Positions 8,251 to 15,993 are shown, counted from the first letter of the stretch. The stretch is 33,380 nucleotides of DNA from Ignavibacteriaceae bacterium (GCA_020848375.1 JADLAF010000234.1:1-33380), one strand, 5' to 3'. Translations and numbers: made by a program. The notes: generated by a model from the sequence alone, not told the origin.

Positions 8251-9396
8251 ATGAATTTTGAATTTACCGAAGATCAGGTAATGATTCAGCAGTCAGCCAG
8301 GGAGTTTGCCGAAGCTGAAATTGCACCTTCCGCAGTTGAGCGGGATATTAAAGCTGAATTCCCTTATGATATAATAAAAAAATTAGGAGAGCAGGGCTTT
8401 TTGGGCATGATGGTCTCCCCTGAATATGGCGGAGCCGGTTTTGATACCATTAGTTACGTCCTGGCCATGATCGAAATCAGTAAAGTTGACGCAAGCGTGG
8501 GTGTAATATTGTCGGTAAACAACTCTCTGGTCTGCTGGGGTCTGGAAAAATACGGCAGTGAATACCTGAAACAGAATTATCTGACCAAACTCGCCTCCGG
8601 TGAAAAACTTGGCGCTTTTGCACTCTCAGAGCCAGAAGCCGGCAGCGATGCAACAAATCAGCACACAGTGGCTGAAAAGGATGGTGACCATTATATTATT
8701 AACGGAATTAAAAACTGGATTACCAACGGTACCACTGCAGATTATACCTTAGTGATGACCCAGACCGATCGCGAGAAAGCCCACAAAGGCATAACCTGTT
8801 TCCTGGTTGAGCGCGGCACTCCCGGTTTTGAATCCGCCAAAAAAGAAGACAAACTCGGCATCCGCAGTTCTGATACCTGTTCACTCACCTTCACCAATTG
8901 CCGGGTCCCAAAAGAAAATATCGTGTGGGAAGAAGGTAAAGGATTTAACTTTGCCATGAACACCCTAAACGGCGGCAGGATAGGCATCGCCTCTCAGGCA
9001 CTTGGCATCGCTGAGGCATCATTAGAAGCATCAAAAAAATACGCAAAACAGCGTAAGGCATTCGGCACAGAAATAGCAAATCACCAGGCCATTCAATTTA
9101 AGATAGCTGATATGGCTGTTAAACTTGAAGCCGCAAAGATGCTCACCTTCCAGGCAGCAGCGCTTAAAGATGCAGGTAAAAACTATACCAAAGAATCAGC
9201 CATGGCAAAACTTTATGCATCAAAGATCGCAGTTGAAAATGCACTTGAGGCAATTCAGGTGCACGGCGGTTACGGTTACGTTCGCGAGTATCTTGTTGAA
9301 CGCTATTTGCGCGATGCAAAAATTACCGAAATTTATGAAGGGACTTCCGAAATCCAGAAGATCGTAATTGCACGCTCTCTTCTTAGCGGAAACTGA
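8251..9396 (+). CDS. Acyl-CoA dehydrogenase (short-chain/butyryl-CoA type)
   Basis: This 381-residue FAD enzyme oxidises an acyl-CoA to the trans-2-enoyl-CoA and passes electrons to ETF. The sequence shows the N-terminal helical domain (FTEDQVMIQQSAREFAEAEIAP), the middle-domain FAD-binding block FALSEPEAGSDA, WITNGTTAD, and the C-terminal helical domain with the catalytic base Glu363 in IYEGTSEIQ. QVHGGYGYVREY is also typical. Its length and motifs match the short-chain/butyryl-CoA group, but chain-length choice cannot be read with certainty. The Shine-Dalgarno AAGGA lies about ten bases before the ATG. It stands alone between a divergent operon and the YidD-like operon. Functionally it pairs with the 3-hydroxyacyl-CoA dehydrogenase near 31.3 kb. 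Confidence 0.93.
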   Translation: MNFEFTEDQVMIQQSAREFAEAEIAPSAVERDIKAEFPYDIIKKLGEQGFLGMMVSPEYGGAGFDTISYVLAMIEISKVDASVGVILSVNNSLVCWGLEKYGSEYLKQNYLTKLASGEKLGAFALSEPEAGSDATNQHTVAEKDGDHYIINGIKNWITNGTTADYTLVMTQTDREKAHKGITCFLVERGTPGFESAKKEDKLGIRSSDTCSLTFTNCRVPKENIVWEEGKGFNFAMNTLNGGRIGIASQALGIAEASLEASKKYAKQRKAFGTEIANHQAIQFKIADMAVKLEAAKMLTFQAAALKDAGKNYTKESAMAKLYASKIAVENALEAIQVHGGYGYVREYLVERYLRDAKITEIYEGTSEIQKIVIARSLLSGN

Positions 9397-9424
9397 GTTC
9401 CATATATACTCAAATGCGGATTAG

Positions 9425-9459
9425 GCAGGTGAAATGAGAATTACAACTAAAGCACCTGC
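9425..9459 (+). promoter_or_regulatory. Hairpin enclosing the Shine-Dalgarno and start codon of the YidD-like gene
   Basis: GCAGGTG (9425-9431) is an exact inverted match of CACCTGC (9453-9459). The left arm contains the AGG that would serve as ribosome binding site. The ATG at 9434 lies in the 21-base loop. Folded, this could limit ribosome access. Chance occurrence cannot be excluded. Confidence 0.35.
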
Positions 9460-9985
9460 TTTACTGAGTTCAATAAAACTTTTGCCTTGTCCGCAATTAC
9501 AGATTCTCTGTCAGATCATTTTTTTCCTTCTCATATCACTATCAGCTCAAATCCAGGGACAGGCATTCTCCGAGGAGGAAAATTCAGTCTGGACTGCCAA
9601 AAAACCTGATTACCAGAGTGAACTAAAACCTGAAGGTAAAAACTATAACCTTCCGTTTAATTCCCCGTCTGATTTCCTCACTATCCCGCTTATATATACA
9701 TACTGGTTTGCAATATCAGAGCCGGACGGTGACAAGTGTCCGTTTCATCCTTCCTGTTCCTCATTCCTGATGAACAGCATTGACGATACCGGGCTGTTAA
9801 CAGGCACTCTCCTTTTCTTTGACCGCTTTACCCGTGATGCAAACATTGTTAACCGCAGAGAGCATTATCCTCTTGTAACAAAAGGAAAGCACTTTGATGC
9901 ACATTACGTGTATCTGCTTGACGGGAGCGGTAATGCGCATCCCTGGTTTCCTGAATATATACGCCTGATGGAGAAGAAGAAATAA
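9434..9985 (+). CDS. YidD-like membrane protein insertion efficiency factor, with N- and C-terminal extensions
   Basis: This is a 183-residue protein with a YidD-type core at about residues 84-136: LIYTYWFAISEPDGDKCPFHPSCSSF, then DDTGLLTGTLLFFDRFTRD. The signature Cys-x5-Cys (Cys102 and Cys108) in CPFHPSCS corresponds to the CxFxPTCS motif of YidD, which assists YidC-dependent membrane insertion. Unlike ordinary YidD (about 70-100 residues) it has a hydrophobic segment at about 24-42 (a signal peptide or anchor) and a C-terminal tail ending NAHPWFPEYIR. It is not beside rpmH, rnpA or yidC. Instead its stop overlaps the presumed start of a TPR/membrane protein. It may therefore be an exported or divergent YidD paralogue with another role. 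Family membership is likely and the function is uncertain. Confidence 0.75.
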   Translation: MRITTKAPALLSSIKLLPCPQLQILCQIIFFLLISLSAQIQGQAFSEEENSVWTAKKPDYQSELKPEGKNYNLPFNSPSDFLTIPLIYTYWFAISEPDGDKCPFHPSCSSFLMNSIDDTGLLTGTLLFFDRFTRDANIVNRREHYPLVTKGKHFDAHYVYLLDGSGNAHPWFPEYIRLMEKKK

Positions 9986-10830
9986 AACCGCTGCTCTTCG
10001 CCCTAATTCTGTTATCAGTCAGTGTGTCAGGTCAGGATTCCTCTTTTTATTCCCCAGATGCCCGCATCCGCTTTGCTGATCATCTCTACTGTTCGGGTGA
10101 TTTCTTCCGCGCGGGGCTCGAGTATCATGAAGCATTCAGGAGTAGCGGTGACTCACTCCCTCTGCTCAAATGGATTCTATCACAGTGGCGGTCTGATAAT
10201 CTTGGGAAGATCACCTCCTCGGTTGATGGGCTTCCGACAGGTAATCAGAAATCTCTCGGCTCTGCTTTTCTTTTCGGGCTTTCCTCTTCCCGCTTTGACC
10301 GCAAGCTCCCCGAACCCGGACTTTCATCCCAGATTGAAATTCTCGCTTCATCCACCGGGCATCCTTCGGTTTTAATAATCAGAAACAGCCATAGCTTTAT
10401 AAACGGAGATAATCCGGATATACCCTCCGGTCTTGATGAAACGGCAAAACAGGATATCATATTTTTAAAAGAACGGTATCAGAATTTATCGTATAAATCC
10501 CCAGTTCTGGCCGGGGTGTTTTCGGCATTAGTGCCCGGCTCGGGAAAGATATATACCGGCGATACCGGTGACGGTGTAACAGCTTTTATCCTGACCTCCC
10601 TCTTCGGTTATTTAGCATACACCAGTTTTGATCATGACCACATAACGCGTGGTTATCTGCTCGCTGCTGCGGCTACCGGATTTTACCTCGGCAATATATA
10701 TGGTTCGGTTATTTCCGCCCGGCTGAGAAATGAGAAGACTCTGTTTGACATGAAATCTGAGTTTGGTGATTTTATTATTAAGAACAACTGGTTTTTGGGG
10801 TTTTGGCTGGAGCTGCCGTGCGATCGGTAG
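9982..10830 (+). CDS. Exported protein with TPR-like N-terminus and conserved C-terminal membrane domain; probable ATA start
   Basis: The protein is not assigned to a named family. The first ordinary start codon is the GTG at 10024. Reading upstream in the same frame from ATA at 9982 adds KPLLFALILLSVSVSGQD, a textbook signal peptide with cleavage before Gln. A GGAG (9970-9973) sits eight bases before that ATA, so translation probably begins there, overlapping the YidD-like stop. The mature part starts with a TPR-like region (ARIRFADHLYCSGDFFRAGLEYHEAF). It ends in a domain (about 175-282) with hydrophobic segments: SALVPGSGKIYTGDTGDGVTAF, FGYLAYTSF, and FYLGNIYGS. The next gene carries a related C-terminal domain. 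The pair and the YidD-like protein are likely one functional unit at the envelope. The function is unknown. Confidence 0.7.
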   Translation: MKPLLFALILLSVSVSGQDSSFYSPDARIRFADHLYCSGDFFRAGLEYHEAFRSSGDSLPLLKWILSQWRSDNLGKITSSVDGLPTGNQKSLGSAFLFGLSSSRFDRKLPEPGLSSQIEILASSTGHPSVLIIRNSHSFINGDNPDIPSGLDETAKQDIIFLKERYQNLSYKSPVLAGVFSALVPGSGKIYTGDTGDGVTAFILTSLFGYLAYTSFDHDHITRGYLLAAAATGFYLGNIYGSVISARLRNEKTLFDMKSEFGDFIIKNNWFLGFWLELPCDR

Positions 10831-11657
10831 TTATCTTTTTAATTTTACTCATAACAGCATACACTTTCCCTCAATCTCCGGATGCAGTATCATTATTTAC
10901 TAAGGGAAAGGAACTGTACGGCAGTGAAAAATATTTTCAAGCGATCACAGAATTAAAACGGTTCCTCTTTTTTTCGAAGGATTCAGCAGCCGGTCATCAG
11001 GCGAATTTGATGATTGCAACAGCTTACCGCAGAGGCGGATTTTACCGTCTTGCTTCCCCTTTTTTTCTGAACGCCAGAGACCTTGCCCGCAGTTCTGAGG
11101 AGAAAACCACAGCACTTATTGAGCATGCTAAAAATGAAATCCTTAAAGGTACCCCCGAAACCGCTCTCAAAATCCTGCAGATTACCTCTGCTCAGACTGA
11201 CGACCAGGCCAGATCATCAGAGATTACGTACTGGAAAGGGATAGCAGAGCTTTTTTCCGGCAATCTGGCGGAGGCAGCAGTTCATCTTGAAATCCTTTCT
11301 CCGGGCGATACTCTTGCGGTGCTCTGCCGGCTTGGTGAGGAGGAATTGGTAAATCCTCGGGCATACAAGCTCATTTCAGCATTTCTGCCGGGAATACCCC
11401 AGATCTATCTCGGTGAATACTCATCCGGGTTTCTCTCCCTCTTCTGGTGCGGGCTCTGGGGCTACACCACCGCAAATGCTTTTGCGGCAGACCGAATATT
11501 TGATGGCATCATGACAGGAAATTTCCTATTTTTCCGCTTTTATAATGGAAATTTGGAAAACGCTGAGCTTTTCGGGCAGAACCACAATACCCGTATAAAA
11601 AACAGCATTTTATCCTTTTATCAGAACAATTATAACGGATTAAAACCCGAATGGTGA
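10818..11657 (+). CDS. Exported TPR protein with PG-Y-G type C-terminal membrane domain
   Basis: This 279-residue protein has no recognised function. The GTG at 10818 is preferred over the in-frame TTG at 10803. A GGAG (10809-10812) stands five bases before it, and it gives a clean signal peptide (RSVVIFLILLITAYTFPQS). TPR-like helices follow: VSLFTKGKELYGSEKYFQAI, ANLMIATAYRRGGFYRLA and ITYWKGIAELFSGNLAEAA. The last ~90 residues resemble the end of the preceding protein: SAFLPGIPQIYLGEYSSGF, WGYTTANAF, FYNGN. The shared pattern SAxxPGxxxIYxG...GY...F...FYxGN suggests tandem duplication with divergence. It overlaps the upstream gene by 13 bases and the ACT gene by 7, so it is in the middle of a tightly coupled operon. 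Confidence 0.7.
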   Translation: MRSVVIFLILLITAYTFPQSPDAVSLFTKGKELYGSEKYFQAITELKRFLFFSKDSAAGHQANLMIATAYRRGGFYRLASPFFLNARDLARSSEEKTTALIEHAKNEILKGTPETALKILQITSAQTDDQARSSEITYWKGIAELFSGNLAEAAVHLEILSPGDTLAVLCRLGEEELVNPRAYKLISAFLPGIPQIYLGEYSSGFLSLFWCGLWGYTTANAFAADRIFDGIMTGNFLFFRFYNGNLENAELFGQNHNTRIKNSILSFYQNNYNGLKPEW

Positions 11658-12076
11658 ATGAAGAACAAATAAGGGAATGGGCGGTTGAGGCAATCTCTGC
11701 CCTTGGTGAAAAAGCCAATCCCGAAGAAGTTAAAAAATATATATCCGGCAAGCTGCAGGATAGTCCCGCAATCCTTTCGAAGAGCAGTACAAATAACGGC
11801 TCATCACAGCGGGCGATCCTAACCGCGTTCGGCATTAACGCACCGGGCATAGTTGGGTCGGTATCAACCCTGCTCGGAAACAGCGGCTGTGATATACTTG
11901 ATCTTTCGCAAAAGATCATGCAGGAGTTTTTTACCATGATTATGGTGATTGATTTTTCCGGATCATCAAAAGATTTTAAATCGCTTCAGGATGAACTCTC
12001 TGAACTTGCCGCACGTCTTAAGGTAAAGATATATCTCCAGCATGAAGATGTCTTCAGATATATGCACCGTATTTAA
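11651..12076 (+). CDS. ACT-domain protein (UPF0237-like) partner of UPF0210
   Basis: This 141-residue protein has a C-terminal ACT domain from about residue 53: [48 protein letters not shown]. That strongly resembles UPF0237 proteins, small ligand-binding regulators. An N-terminal helical extension of about 50 residues is added to the usual ~90-residue form. The UPF0210 gene follows 29 bases later. This pairing recurs across many bacteria and archaea, which supports a joint but unknown role. ACT domains usually sense amino acids. The ATG at 11651 overlaps the end of the TPR gene by 7 bases, and a GTG at 11654 is an alternative start. Confidence 0.85.
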   Translation: MVNEEQIREWAVEAISALGEKANPEEVKKYISGKLQDSPAILSKSSTNNGSSQRAILTAFGINAPGIVGSVSTLLGNSGCDILDLSQKIMQEFFTMIMVIDFSGSSKDFKSLQDELSELAARLKVKIYLQHEDVFRYMHRI

Positions 12077-12105
12077 CAACCGAATTTTTCAGTAACGGGT
12101 TTAGA

Positions 12106-13467
12106 TTGAATTACCAGTTTGAAGAAATATTAGAAACCATCAAGATGACGGAGGTGGAGCATTTTGATATCCGCACCGTCACCATGGGTATCAGTCTCAG
12201 AGACTGCGCTGACCGCAACAGCAAAGTGGTTTGTGGTAAAGTTTATGATAAAATAACAAAACTTGGTTCGCGCCATGTTGCCATGGCTGCTGATGTTGAA
12301 CGCACATACGGAATTTCCATCGCAAATAAACGGGTATCAGTTACCCCGGTCGCACTGCTTTGTGACGGCTTCGGAAGCGATGAGGCAGTTGAAATTGCTG
12401 TGGCGCTTGACCGCGCAGCCGCAGAAATCGGTATTGATTATATAGCAGGTTACTCAGCACTTGTGCAAAAAGGGTTTACTAAAGGTGATCTTTCATTAAT
12501 CGAATCAATACCCCTGGCACTCTCCACCACTAAAAAAGTTTGTTCAAGTGTTAATATCGGCTCAACCAAAGCTGGTATTAATATGGACGCCGTTATGATG
12601 ATGGCTGAAGCAATAAAGGAAACTGCAAGAAGAACAGCAGCGGCTGATTCAGTCGGCTGCGCCAAACTCGTGGTCTTCTGCAACGCAGTTGAAGATAATC
12701 CGTTTGTAGCCGGTGCATTCCACGGCATTACCGAACCTGAAGTAACTCTTAATGTCGGCATTAGCGGTCCCGGTGTGGTTCTGGATGCGGTAAAAGCATG
12801 TTCCGGGTCTGGATTTCAGGAGTTAGCAGAAACCATTAAGAAAACCATTTTTAAGATTACCCGCGCGGGCGAACTGCTCGGAAGAAAAGTCGCTGAAAAA
12901 CACGGCATACCATTTGGTATTGTTGATATATCACTTGCCCCCACTCCTGCTGAAGGAGACAGCATAGCTGATATATTAATTGCAATGGGTGTGGAAGATG
13001 TCGGCGCACCCGGCACTACTGCCGCGCTTGCATTGCTCAACGACTGTGTAAAAAAAGCCGGTCTGATGGCAAGTTCATCAGTCGGAGGCATGAGCGGTGC
13101 TTTCATTCCTGTCAGTGAAGATCAGGGGATGATTCGCGCTGTGGAAAAAGGTCATCTGAGTATCGAAAAACTTGAAGCCATGACCGCCGTCTGTTCCGTT
13201 GGTCTTGATATGGTGGCTGTTCCCGGTTCTACACCGGCTACTACCATTGCGGGCATTATTGCGGATGAGGCAGCAATCGGCATCATCAATGATAAAACAA
13301 CTGCTGTGAGAATTATCCCGGCGGAGGGCAAAAAAGTTGGTGATTATGTTGACTACGGCGGCTTGCTTGGCAGGGCACCGATCATGCCCGTGAGTACTCT
13401 TAATTCTTCCGGTTTTGTTACCCGGGGCGGCAGAATACCTGCCCCGTCAAGAAGTCTCACAAACTGA
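12106..13467 (+). CDS. UPF0210 (PFL/DUF711) family protein
   Basis: This 453-residue protein is full length for UPF0210, a conserved family related to the glycyl-radical (pyruvate formate-lyase-like) fold but without a proven reaction. Recognisable blocks are [13 protein letters not shown] near the N-terminus, [62 protein letters not shown], and [17 protein letters not shown] near 325. The TTG at 12106 is accepted because the conserved N-terminal helix ([14 protein letters not shown]) begins right after it and no ATG precedes it. There is no clear Shine-Dalgarno. It follows its usual ACT-domain partner. The function remains unknown and a metabolic enzyme is likely. Confidence 0.92.
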   Translation: MNYQFEEILETIKMTEVEHFDIRTVTMGISLRDCADRNSKVVCGKVYDKITKLGSRHVAMAADVERTYGISIANKRVSVTPVALLCDGFGSDEAVEIAVALDRAAAEIGIDYIAGYSALVQKGFTKGDLSLIESIPLALSTTKKVCSSVNIGSTKAGINMDAVMMMAEAIKETARRTAAADSVGCAKLVVFCNAVEDNPFVAGAFHGITEPEVTLNVGISGPGVVLDAVKACSGSGFQELAETIKKTIFKITRAGELLGRKVAEKHGIPFGIVDISLAPTPAEGDSIADILIAMGVEDVGAPGTTAALALLNDCVKKAGLMASSSVGGMSGAFIPVSEDQGMIRAVEKGHLSIEKLEAMTAVCSVGLDMVAVPGSTPATTIAGIIADEAAIGIINDKTTAVRIIPAEGKKVGDYVDYGGLLGRAPIMPVSTLNSSGFVTRGGRIPAPSRSLTN

Positions 13468-13514
13468 CCATTAGTATATATTGTATTTGTCTTTTTTTAT
13501 TATTCACTAATCAT

Positions 13515-13520
13515 AAGGAG
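13515..13520 (+). promoter_or_regulatory. Strong Shine-Dalgarno of lemA
   Basis: AAGGAG stands eight bases before the ATG at 13529. It is one of the clearest ribosome binding sites in the window and fixes the start of lemA. Confidence 0.7.
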
Positions 13521-13528
13521 TTAAGAAG

Positions 13529-14125
13529 ATGAAAAAATGGTTCATTATTGGCGGAATCGTCTTCGTTGTACTATTGGTTATGGGCATCTTTTGGGGAATC
13601 TCTTCATACAATTCATTTGTCGCATTGAATGAAGAGGTTAATAATGCCTGGGGTCAGGTTGAAAATCAGTACCAGAGACGCGCTGATCTGATTCCTAATC
13701 TGGTAAATACTGTGAAAGGTTACGCAGATTTCGAAAAGGAAGTTCTTACCAATGTAACTGAAGCCCGCGCTAAGGTAAGTCAGTTAACAGTTACAAAGGA
13801 TGTACTGGATGACCCTCAGAGCTTCGCGCGCTTCCAGCAGGCACAGAGTGAACTCGGCGGCGCCATTTCACGGCTTTTGGTAACCGTAGAGAACTACCCT
13901 GATCTGAAGGCAAACGAAAGTTTCCAGCAGCTTCAGGCACAACTTGAGGGAACGGAAAACCGTATAACTGTCGCCCGAAACAAATATAACGATGTGGTAA
14001 AGCTCTATAACACCGCCGTCAAGAGGTTCCCTGTTGTGCTGATTGCCGGACTCCTCGGCTTCCGCGACAAGCAGTACTTCCAGTCAGCTCCGGGCAGCGA
14101 AAATGCTCCGAAAGTTGAGTTTTGA
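13529..14125 (+). CDS. lemA: LemA family protein
   Basis: This 198-residue membrane protein has one N-terminal transmembrane segment (about 5-24) followed by an exposed helical bundle. The family hallmark YNSFVALNEEVNNAWGQVENQYQRRADLIPNLVNTVKGYADFEKEV is present at about 27-75, and NRITVARNKYNDVVKLYN lies near 148. LemA proteins have no established biochemical activity. They are commonly encoded next to TPM-domain proteins, as here, where the downstream gene starts inside the lemA stop (TTGA overlap). The strong Shine-Dalgarno suggests good expression. Confidence 0.93.
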   Translation: MKKWFIIGGIVFVVLLVMGIFWGISSYNSFVALNEEVNNAWGQVENQYQRRADLIPNLVNTVKGYADFEKEVLTNVTEARAKVSQLTVTKDVLDDPQSFARFQQAQSELGGAISRLLVTVENYPDLKANESFQQLQAQLEGTENRITVARNKYNDVVKLYNTAVKRFPVVLIAGLLGFRDKQYFQSAPGSENAPKVEF

Positions 14126-14844
14126 TACAACCCAGCTGCCTGTTTTTTCTTCTTATTCTCCTGAGCCCGTTTCTCCGGGCTCAGGTTGAAGTTCCCACAA
14201 TAGACAAATGGGTTACCGACTACACCTCAACTCTGACGGCTCAGGAGATAACTGAACTGACAGGTACCGTCAAACAGCATTTTGATTCAACCTCTAACCA
14301 GTTGGTCGTTTTAATGATGACCTCGTTAGACGGATACCCCATTGAGGATTATGCCTTTAAGACAGCCGAAAAGAATAAAATTGGCTCAAAAGGAACGGAT
14401 AATGGCGTGCTCTTCCTGATAGTTAAAAAAGACCGCTTAGTCAGAATTGAAGTCGGCTACGGGCTTGAGGGGGCTCTGCCTGATGCCACAGCGAGTTATA
14501 TTATCAGGCGGGAGGTTGTGCCATACTTTAAGCAGGGGGACTATTACGGTGGCATTAAAATTGGAGTAAATTCAATCATTAAGGCCATAGCCGGCGAATA
14601 TGACGTGAAATCAGTCAAAAATGAAGATGATAATTTCCCGATTGGGAGAATTATCTTCTTTATTCTTTTTATTTTGATAAGTCTTCTTACCGGAGGTGGG
14701 CGGAGAAGAAGAGGAATTTATGTTGGCGGATTTGGCGGGTTCAGCGGGGGGTCATTCGGCGGAGGGGGTGGCGGGGGCGGATTCGGCGGCTTTAGCGGAG
14801 GAGGGGGCGGATTTGGCGGCGGCGGAGCCAGCGGTAGCTGGTAA
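14122..14844 (+). CDS. TPM-domain (YgcG-like) exported protein with Gly-rich tail
   Basis: This 240-residue protein has a signal peptide ending LRAQ and a TPM domain at about residues 25-150: VTDYTSTLTAQEITELTGTVKQ, DNGVLFLIVKKDRLVRIEVGYGLEGALPDA, and YFKQGDYYGGIKIGV. A transmembrane helix (about 172-190), a basic GRRRRG stretch and a glycine/phenylalanine/serine-rich tail ending SGSW follow. TPM domains occur in the photosystem II repair factor TLP18.3 and in bacterial YgcG-type proteins of poorly known role. The TTG start overlaps the lemA stop by four bases, so the two proteins are made together and probably act together at the membrane. The tail DNA (about 14754-14830) is very G-rich on the coding strand. 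Confidence 0.9.
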   Translation: MIQPSCLFFLLILLSPFLRAQVEVPTIDKWVTDYTSTLTAQEITELTGTVKQHFDSTSNQLVVLMMTSLDGYPIEDYAFKTAEKNKIGSKGTDNGVLFLIVKKDRLVRIEVGYGLEGALPDATASYIIRREVVPYFKQGDYYGGIKIGVNSIIKAIAGEYDVKSVKNEDDNFPIGRIIFFILFILISLLTGGGRRRRGIYVGGFGGFSGGSFGGGGGGGGFGGFSGGGGGFGGGGASGSW

Positions 14845-14880
14845 ATTCTTAAAAAGAATTATATTATCCTGTTATTGCAC

Positions 14881-14910
14881 TTGAATCAGACCCGGTCTTG
14901 AAATTATATT
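14881..14910 (+). promoter_or_regulatory. Candidate promoter of the ferredoxin gene
   Basis: TTGAAT (14881-14886) and TATATT (14905-14910) are separated by 18 bases, about 50 bases before the ATG. This is a fair sigma-70-like match in an AT-rich stretch, so chance is possible. Confidence 0.35.
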
Positions 14911-14962
14911 TAATTAGTACTATTGAAATTCTTTACGACAACTTGAAAAAAAGGAAACTACT

Positions 14963-15295
14963 ATGGCTATCATGATAACTGAAGAATGCATCAACTGTGG
15001 TGCATGTGAACCTGAATGCCCCAATACCGCCATTTATGAGGGCGGACGTGAATGGGAACTTGCCGGCACAACCTATGGTGACGGTGCTGCTGCTCCCTCA
15101 GGCGCAGAAGGGTTCTTCTCCAGCGACTTTTATTATATCGTACCTGACAAATGCACAGAATGTGTCGGATTCCACGATGAACCGCAGTGCGCAGCCGTTT
15201 GCCCGGTTGACTGCTGTGTTCCTGATCCTAAACATGTTGAGGATAAGGATACACTTCTTGCCCGCAAAGAACATTTAGATTCTCTCGGCAGATAA
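14963..15295 (+). CDS. 2[4Fe-4S] ferredoxin
   Basis: This 110-residue electron carrier holds two cubane clusters. Cluster I uses Cys9, Cys12, Cys15 (CINCGAC) and a CP cysteine at 19 or 80. The second motif, Cys64-x2-Cys67-x8-Cys76-x3-Cys80-Pro with an extra Cys84, has the eight-residue insertion typical of Allochromatium/Chlorobium-type low-potential ferredoxins. The ~25-residue loop between the two motifs ([18 protein letters not shown]) and the C-terminal helix ([12 protein letters not shown]) are further features. The likely role is low-potential electron transfer to or from oxidoreductases. It is a single-gene unit: candidate promoter upstream, GGAA ribosome binding site before the ATG, and a strong terminator just after. 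Confidence 0.94.
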   Translation: MAIMITEECINCGACEPECPNTAIYEGGREWELAGTTYGDGAAAPSGAEGFFSSDFYYIVPDKCTECVGFHDEPQCAAVCPVDCCVPDPKHVEDKDTLLARKEHLDSLGR

Positions 15296-15310
15296 TACGT
15301 AATTCACTTC

Positions 15311-15348
15311 AAAAAAGCCGTTTTTCTAAAACGGCTTTTTTGTTTTTT
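15311..15348 (+). terminator. Strong rho-independent terminator after the ferredoxin gene
   Basis: A perfect 14-bp stem (AAAAAAGCCGTTTT at 15311-15324 pairs with 15328-15341) with a TCT loop is followed by a T-rich run. The flanking A and T tracts would let it work on both strands. Confidence 0.92.
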
Positions 15349-15372
15349 CAGACAGAGTAAAACCATAACAAT

Positions 15373-15855
15373 ATGAATCAGCACAGACCCAGTTGGGATG
15401 AATATTTTCTGAAAGTTGCCATGCTCGTTTCCGAACGCGCAACCTGCCCCCGTATGCACTGCGGCTGCGTTCTGGTACGCGATAAACAGATTCTGAGTAC
15501 CGGATATAACGGCTCAATTCCGGGAGATGCCCACTGTGAGGATGACGGATGTATGATTCATGAAGGGCACTGCATCAGGACGATACATGCTGAAATGAAT
15601 GCAATCCTGCAATGTTCAGCCAATGGTGTCAGCACCAAGAATGCGGTTGCCTATGTTACCAATATGCCCTGCACCAACTGTGCAAAAGCATTAATAACAG
15701 CCGGAATTGTTGAGGTAGTGATATTTTCTGATTACCATAACACTATGGCGGAGGAATTTTTCAGCAAGGCAAATGTGAATATCAGACGCCTCCCTATGCC
15801 TGATAACCGTATATCCTACGATCTTGACAGTTTCAGTTCAGCTAAGAAATTTTGA
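15373..15855 (+). CDS. dCMP deaminase family protein
   Basis: This 160-residue zinc enzyme would deaminate dCMP to dUMP and so feed thymidylate synthesis. The deaminase signature is complete: His72-Ala-Glu74 (IHAEMNAI) and Pro-Cys100-x2-Cys103 (MPCTNCAK) for zinc and proton shuttling. A second cysteine/histidine-rich insertion (HCEDDGCMIHEGHC, 54-67) is typical of dCMP deaminases of the ComEB type, which bind an extra structural zinc. RMHCGCVLVRD and STGYNGSIPG are family blocks. It begins 25 bases after the ferredoxin terminator, so it must have its own promoter or rely on read-through. No comE-type genes are nearby. Confidence 0.93.
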   Translation: MNQHRPSWDEYFLKVAMLVSERATCPRMHCGCVLVRDKQILSTGYNGSIPGDAHCEDDGCMIHEGHCIRTIHAEMNAILQCSANGVSTKNAVAYVTNMPCTNCAKALITAGIVEVVIFSDYHNTMAEEFFSKANVNIRRLPMPDNRISYDLDSFSSAKKF

Positions 15856-15920
15856 AGAGCTTTCAAGCCAGCTTGGAATTCCACCGAAATCATCTCAGTT
15901 ATATATAAAACATGCCTTGA

Positions 15921-15993
15921 ACCCGCAGCGCGGGTGACCCGTTAATCGCAATCCGATCAAAATCCATCCCCGCTTAACCCCGACTTCGTCGGG
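15921..15993. repeat. Two short hairpins followed by the same GACCCG word
   Basis: ACCCGC-AGC-GCGGGT (15921-15935) and CCCGAC-TTC-GTCGGG (15979-15993) are different 6-bp hairpins. Each has a three-base loop, and each is followed within a few bases by TGACCCGTT. They resemble members of a dispersed intergenic hairpin family. Confidence 0.5.

Noticed and set aside
14844-14860. AATTCTT-AAA-AAGAATT hairpin after the TPM gene as a terminator
   Set aside because: The stem is all weak pairs apart from two and no T-tract follows, so it is not reported as a terminator.
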